Made by a program: the position numbers and the translations under genes
Origin: Solicoccozyma terricola
Lineage: Eukaryota > Basidiomycota > Tremellomycetes > Filobasidiales > Piskurozymaceae
Assembly (NCBI GenBank): GCA_001600875.1
Contig: BCLD01000010.1
Location: forward strand, 147,950 to 211,949
Direction: 5' to 3'
DNA: 64,000 nucleotides
Part shown: in pieces, positions 58,801 to 64,000 of the stretch
Layout: each line of letters begins with the position of its first letter
How positions within the stretch are numbered: position 1 is the first letter of the stretch
Notes under the pieces: generated by a model
What the model saw: the letters and a program-made list of their open reading frames with translations, nothing else
Database searches by the model: none
What the model was told of the DNA's origin: nothing

Positions 58801-60848
58801 CTCCGCACCGGGGCCTTTGCCTACGGCGGAGAGTAACAACCTCTGCAGCAAACGAGAAAGAAGACCGTAGGTTGCAGATGGCCAACCCAGAGATGCGGAT
58901 GTTGACCCTGTTGATACCACCGTTTCAGCGCCACCTGTCTTTCGTTTTTTCTCGGCAGACCCTTCAGTCGCGATCTCCGACGCGGACGCCGCTTCCTTGA
59001 GCAATTTGGCCATTTCTTGACAAAGCTCTTGCACGAGAAGACCCCAACCTCGTCCAATTTCGATTCCACCAGTGAAGGAGCTCTCCACTGCACGTGCTAT
59101 ACTGCTGTTGATGTCTCGACCGAAGAGCGGTCCTACTGCAATATTGTGATACGCCTTTTCGGCGGCATCTTCGGTGTCAGCGTGGGACATCGCTTCTATG
59201 ATACTTGCCGTAATCAAGCGGAAGTAAGCCGGAAGCGAGTGGGTAAGAATGTGATACTGCAGCACCTCGCTCAGGATGTTCGTGGCTTGTTCGGCTACAT
59301 CGGGACCAACCTGTAGGGGAACATGTTCAGCCTTCAAAGCTGTATGATTGATCGCTGTTCTATCTCACCAGCAGCGTCCCCGCCAACAGCTTCATCAAGC
59401 CCTGTCCATCTTGTACGTTGTTGCAAGCAATGTAGTCCAGCTTTAATCCGGTGGCCACCATAGCTAGTATCATACGTTTTGTTGTGATATTCGTTGCCGT
59501 CTCCGTCTTCTCTAGTTGTTTGACAGCTTGACCAATCGTAGAGGCAAGCAACGCTGGCCATCCGGCTTCACCCTCAAAATAGCCTCCCCATTCGTGCACA
59601 GCTGTCCAGACAGCAGCAATAGCCTCCCAAGATTGTAACTGATCGGAAGATTGCATCTCTGAACTTAGCTGCTTGATGGTTATCAGCGCGGAGCTCGTAG
59701 CTGTCAGAACCGCAGCTCTGACTCGGTTTGAGATATACACATCCGCTGGAACGTCCGCTCGCGCAGTCGCTGGCGGAGGAAAGACGGTGTATCTGACACT
59801 TTGAAGTGCGGAGATATACGATGCAAGGAGGGTTGGAAGGATAGAAAGCCCGTTGACGACAGCAGCGGATCGGTCCTTCGAGCTGGCCTGTGAAATGATG
59901 GCATTGGTAGTTGAAGCAAAGGAGTTGATGGTCTGCAATATTGGTATAGGGAAGAAGAGAGGTCCTAGAAGGGTTTGGATCTGTGATCTGAGTCCGACAT
60001 GTCGGTTCCAGACGGTCAGGAGAGCTGCCATATCTTGTGATACGATCGTCTGTGAAATCTGCAGTTCCCCGCCAGTTGTGGTTAGGACTTCTGTCAGTGG
60101 GTACATCAGCCCAATTCGACTCACCTTCTTTCGGTTTTGCGACAACGAAAGACCATCCATGACCTCGTGCACCACCATCTCCAGCATTTCCTGAAGTACT
60201 TCTTTATCCGCCAATATTTCAACGCCTGACAGCCAGACGAGCATGATTCTGAATGTATCCAACCATGCTTCTGCCTTGCTGGCAGAGGCACCCGAGCCTC
60301 CCAAAACTGAAGACGAGAGATGCAATAGCTTCGAGAACGTCCGATGAGCCAAGGTGAGCAGTCTTGAGTCGATAGCTGCGGAAGACGAGCAAAGAGTAGC
60401 GTAGAAAGCCGTGATAATCGGCTGCACGGGAGGAAGAGGGGATGTCGCTATTGTCGTTTCGAGCGGGAGAGACAGTAACAGCTCGTAATAGGTCGACTTC
60501 AATAGTGGCGGCCTATTTCGATGTAAGACTGTCAGGGAGGAGCAGCCATTGCAGGGCGAGGGGTACGTACTCTGTGGTTGCCTTTCCCTTGCCCTTTCCT
60601 GGTGGCCTAGTCCAGCTCTCTAATATCCAATCCCTGAGGAATTCTGCTTTCCGCATCATGTAGAGCTCAGAATCCTCCCATGTTTCCGTGGCTATCTCAA
60701 TCTTGGTAGGCCATCCAGCTTCAGGTGGATCCCGAGGACCCTTCAGAGCCTTGATCACCACCGGTGCTGAAGCTAGATAGGCGGCTTTGCTGATGGGTGT
60801 TGATGGGCCAGCTTGGTCCGTCGCATCCATGTCTACGTCTCGAGACAT
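55856..60848 (-). CDS. URB2: Urb2/Npa2-like nucleolar ribosome-biogenesis protein
   Basis: Ten exons (60571-60848, 59369-60512, 58561-59310, 58324-58505, 58090-58250, 57633-58029, 57424-57570, 56836-57362, 56649-56779, 55856-56593) encode 1484 residues, a typical size for this family. The protein is almost entirely helical with few motifs. Identification rests on the C-terminal domain: CFVTLTSRTT, TLVGPLSKHVPALLVAYVRA and MGIPIELRQDLESGLHALCE, which is the conserved end of Urb2/Npa2, a 60S pre-ribosome assembly factor. An N-terminal acidic stretch (MSRDVDMDATDQ) precedes a Trp-rich segment. It ends about 65 bp upstream of the 4E-T-like gene. Confidence 0.82.
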
Positions 60849-61117
60849 CTTGCAGGATTGTAGAGCGATGCAGATGCAGCAGACTGTTCACACCAACCAC
60901 CTCTTAGAGCAGGCTCAGACAGAAGTTCAAGTTGAACTTTCTCGCAAGGGTCACGTGCAAAGCAAATCGTATTTCTCTCGAATGTGTTTATCGCTACAAA
61001 TCTGCCAAAGACATTCTTCCCATTCGTACTTCATGGCACGGAGCAGCCAATTCCTTATTCCTTTCTCTTCCTCGTGGTGTGATCTTGATGTTTACAAAGC
61101 GATTATCGGCCTTTTTT

Positions 61118-63961
61118 TCAATGGAAAAACTTCTTCTTCTTCGACTCTTCTGCTTGTACCTTGATATGAGTGTGCCAAGACGGACTGCTGGGGTTTGCGC
61201 CTGGGCGGGAGCAGCATTCGATGGACTTCAGCCACTCATCGCCATGGTCCATTCCGTCAAAGTAGCCATCTTGTTGCAGCTGTACGCGAGCTTGCGCTGG
61301 TCCACCACAATCTTCGGCGCCGCACTCGCAGTGCAATCCATCCCGGTTACCGGTTCCTCTCAAGAGCTCTGAGAGCGTGCATCGCAGACTGGTCTCAACC
61401 GCCAGCATGCGCGAGATGGCCCCTCGAGATTCCCTCGGCAGAAGCCTGAAAATGCTCTCAGCGCCACCAGACTGGTATGTGGCGGAAGAATCCGTTCGTG
61501 GACGAGTCACTGAAGGATGCACCTTGGGTGACTCCATTGGCGGCCGTGTCCTGGTTGGGGATCCTGGAGTGGATTGCGAGAAACCGGCGGGTGAAGTAGC
61601 CGACCGAGTTCTCGGGGTGACTACTCTGTTTAGGCTGGTGGGTATTACCAATGACGGGATGCAGCTCTCCTGTTGCGAAGGCACTTTTTCGTGCTCGGTG
61701 ACATGCCGAGAAGCCGGAAGACTTGCTGTCGAGTCTCCTGGTCGACCCATCTCTAATACACTCCGGTCCATCTCCTTGGGAGATTCATGCCGGTCTATAG
61801 CCTGGAAGGAGTCAGAGGAGCAAGATTGGTCCGAATTGGATGACTGCCGAGATCCTTGCGACTCTTCCGGAATCGCGGTGACCTGGAGAGCATGCTTCAT
61901 TCTCCGCATGTCTTGCGCAATCGACGAGTTCCCATTCGCTTGCCCCGGTGCTAAATGATCCTCGCCAGTCCTGACAGTACCAGCGGTCGGAGTGGTTTCG
62001 TCATTGAACCCCGAGTCAACCATGGTGTTGGAACTCATGATTGAGCCCTTGCTTGGCACCCGTGCGATCGGTGCTAGGGGGCTGTTGGCAGGCAGGGCCA
62101 GCGTCTCCGCTCGAGTCGGCGAGATTGGCTTCTTGCAAAGCTCCGGGTGTGTGTTGACATACAGTTTGTAACTCATGTCCGTCTTCATGTCGGGAATTTT
62201 CCACGGGAATCTGCGAAGAATCATGCACATGAAGATGATGGCAACTGACCACACGTCGGTCAAGCGAGGATCGTAATGATCTTTGCTGAGGACTTCTGGA
62301 GCCAAGTAGGGGTCGGAACCGACGATGCCGGATGCCGGGAGGTTGTGCTTCCCAGGTAAATAAAAGACGGTTGCAGTGCCGAAATCGATCAATTTGACGA
62401 TGTTCCCGACAGTCATGACACAATTATCCAGCTTCAGGTCGCGGTGTGCGAGGCCCATACCATGGAGGTAGTCAACGCCGTCAACGATCTGACGGAAGAC
62501 ACAGTAGATTTCGGGTCGCGACATCTTGCCGGACATGACGACGGAGAAGAGATCGTAAGGAGCATACTCCATAATCTGCAGTGAGATAGAGAATCAGAAC
62601 AGAGGTTGACGAAACATGAAACTTTCACGCACCTCGTAGAAGTGACCATGGTCGTTGATAATGTCTATTGTCTCAATTACGTTGACGTGCTTGAGTGTGA
62701 CACCGACACAGAATTCGGCGGTAACCTTTTTCTGATACTCTTTAGCGTCTTCGCCTTGGCGACGTGGCCGGAACTCCTTGGCTGCATAGGTTGTACCACC
62801 TTGCTTGGAGGGGGCCTTGATTAACCTGACGGTACCACCTGCTCCTGAGCCAAGCACTCGTCCCCATTTACCATACATCTTGGACACATGTGCTTGGGTG
62901 GCTTCAAGAGAGCCAGGTTCGGGGAAATGACCTGGCTCGGGGACTCCAACTCCGAGGGGGGTAGTAGTACCCGAAGCGTGTACCGAAGTAGCAGGAGTGT
63001 GAACCGTTGCATGGGGAACAGCCTGGAGAATGGAATGTGTCGGAGTAGGCAATGGCGAGTTGTTTTTACTAGCCGCCGCCGCCTTCTCCCGCTCTTTGGC
63101 CTCCCGCTTTTCTTCCTTTTCCTTATCTTTCAACTCTCGCTCATGCTGCTTTTGCTGCTCCTTTGCAGCCTTGCGTTCCTCTTTTTCATGACTAGAGTGC
63201 GAGTGGAAGAATGACGCCAATGAGGAGCTTGACTTGTCATGATCCTTGTTGTGATGCTTGAGGAAGCCAACGAGGTGATTGCCATGATGCATATGTTCCT
63301 TGTGTGGCTTGACGGAGTAAGCGTGTCCATGGGGAGTGCCCCCCGGCGAACTAGGTTGGCTGTCAGTCGGAGTTACAACAGCAGACGAGAGGCCAACAGA
63401 AGACGAATGTGGGGTTTGTGTTCCTATTCCAGGAAAGGCATTAAAGCTGTCCCCCCTTCGTTGAAGACTCGGAGTCTGAGCTCCACTCGGAGTTCCAGGA
63501 GTTCCAGGAGTTCCTGGCGTCATCAAACCATCACCGTGAACAGCTGCCAAGACGGCAGGATGAACGGGATGTCCAGCGTGAGATAGGATATTACCTTCTG
63601 TTGTACCTGGTTTACCCCCATGTCGGTGCTTATCGGCATCCTTGTTGATGTGATGATTGAGAAACCGCTTTAAATCGTGCAATGGACCTGTATGATGTTT
63701 GGGATGACGAGTTGCATTCGCTGAAAGAGGTGGCGAGTGACCGGGGGAGGACGGAGCTGTAGCCGACTGGTTGTCATGCAAGTGTGAACGACCGTTTGCG
63801 TGTGGGACATTCGACATCTGGAGTCCGGACGGAAGGTGACGAGAGGATACCGATCGTTGAGGACGACCGTGGGGAGAAAACTCGTGTGGTCGGGAGACGG
63901 AAGCTGACAGCGTTTGAGATCGACTTTGACGAGGAGATGTTGGAGCTGGTCCGGGAATGAC
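61118..63961 (-). CDS. Hal4/Sat4 (HAL5/NPR1-group) Ser/Thr protein kinase, 5' truncated
   Basis: Exons 62633-63961 and 61118-62575 give 929 visible residues. The first visible exon starts at an acceptor (TTCTTCAG|GTCATT) and is open upstream of Met 63817, so the true start lies to the right of the window. A long His/Ser/Pro-rich region ([34 protein letters not shown]) and a charged Lys/Glu coiled segment precede the kinase domain: [11 protein letters not shown] (P-loop), TYAAKEF (catalytic Lys), [22 protein letters not shown] and [19 protein letters not shown]. An insert of about 190 residues splits the domain's end from [20 protein letters not shown]. Yeast relatives stabilise plasma-membrane nutrient and potassium transporters. 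Confidence 0.9.
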
Positions 63962-64000
63962 CTGAAGAAAAATTGGGGAGATTAGCCAAACGTTTTCGAA

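Overview
The window looks like nuclear DNA of a basidiomycete yeast, most likely a Tremellomycete (Cryptococcus/Kwoniella-like). This is inferred from the architecture: about 20 protein genes carrying roughly 135-140 short introns (mostly 50-100 nt, donors usually GTGAGT or GTAAGT), exons as small as 16-22 nt, tight spacing, and fungal orthologues throughout. Two assembly gaps (N runs at 14617-14835 and 34353-34567) both lie in introns. No bacterial, viral, CRISPR or transposase-encoding sequence was recognised. All exon joins below were built by hand. Reading phase was checked across each spliced gene, so most coordinates should be right to within a base; the exceptions are flagged.

Left part (1-7615): a 54-bp minisatellite; the 3' part of biotin synthase BIO2; two neighbouring secreted double-psi beta-barrel proteins on the minus strand; a mitochondrial citrate-lyase-beta-like (CLYBL-type) gene. 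Next (7869-24579): a CHFR-like RING/PBZ ubiquitin ligase, then an arginine-centred run: ARG4 (argininosuccinate lyase), WDR24 (GATOR2 arm of TORC1 nutrient sensing), ARG2 (N-acetylglutamate synthase) and PRMT5 (arginine methyltransferase).

Centre (25064-43640): ribosomal protein S3, a CCDC43-like coiled-coil protein, pyruvate kinase PYK1, the Fe-S targeting factor CIA2 (its first intron carries degenerate copies of the minisatellite), the 27-exon TORC2 subunit AVO3/RICTOR, complex I subunit NDUFS4 and peroxin PEX14.

Right part (44653-64000): a Cln-type cyclin, then a 6.3-kb stretch with no supportable gene, an eIF4E-transporter-like translational repressor, the ribosome-biogenesis factor URB2, and a Hal4/Sat4-type kinase cut by the right edge.

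Functionally most of this is core metabolism, growth control and ribosome or translation machinery. TORC1 (through GATOR2) and TORC2 (RICTOR) components both occur here. The most unusual signals are the intron-associated repeat family, very long G/C homopolymers in introns, the arginine-themed neighbourhood, an exact GTCACGTGAC palindrome before WDR24, a strong intronic hairpin in RPS3, and the long gene-poor region plus AUG-free leader upstream of the cyclin.
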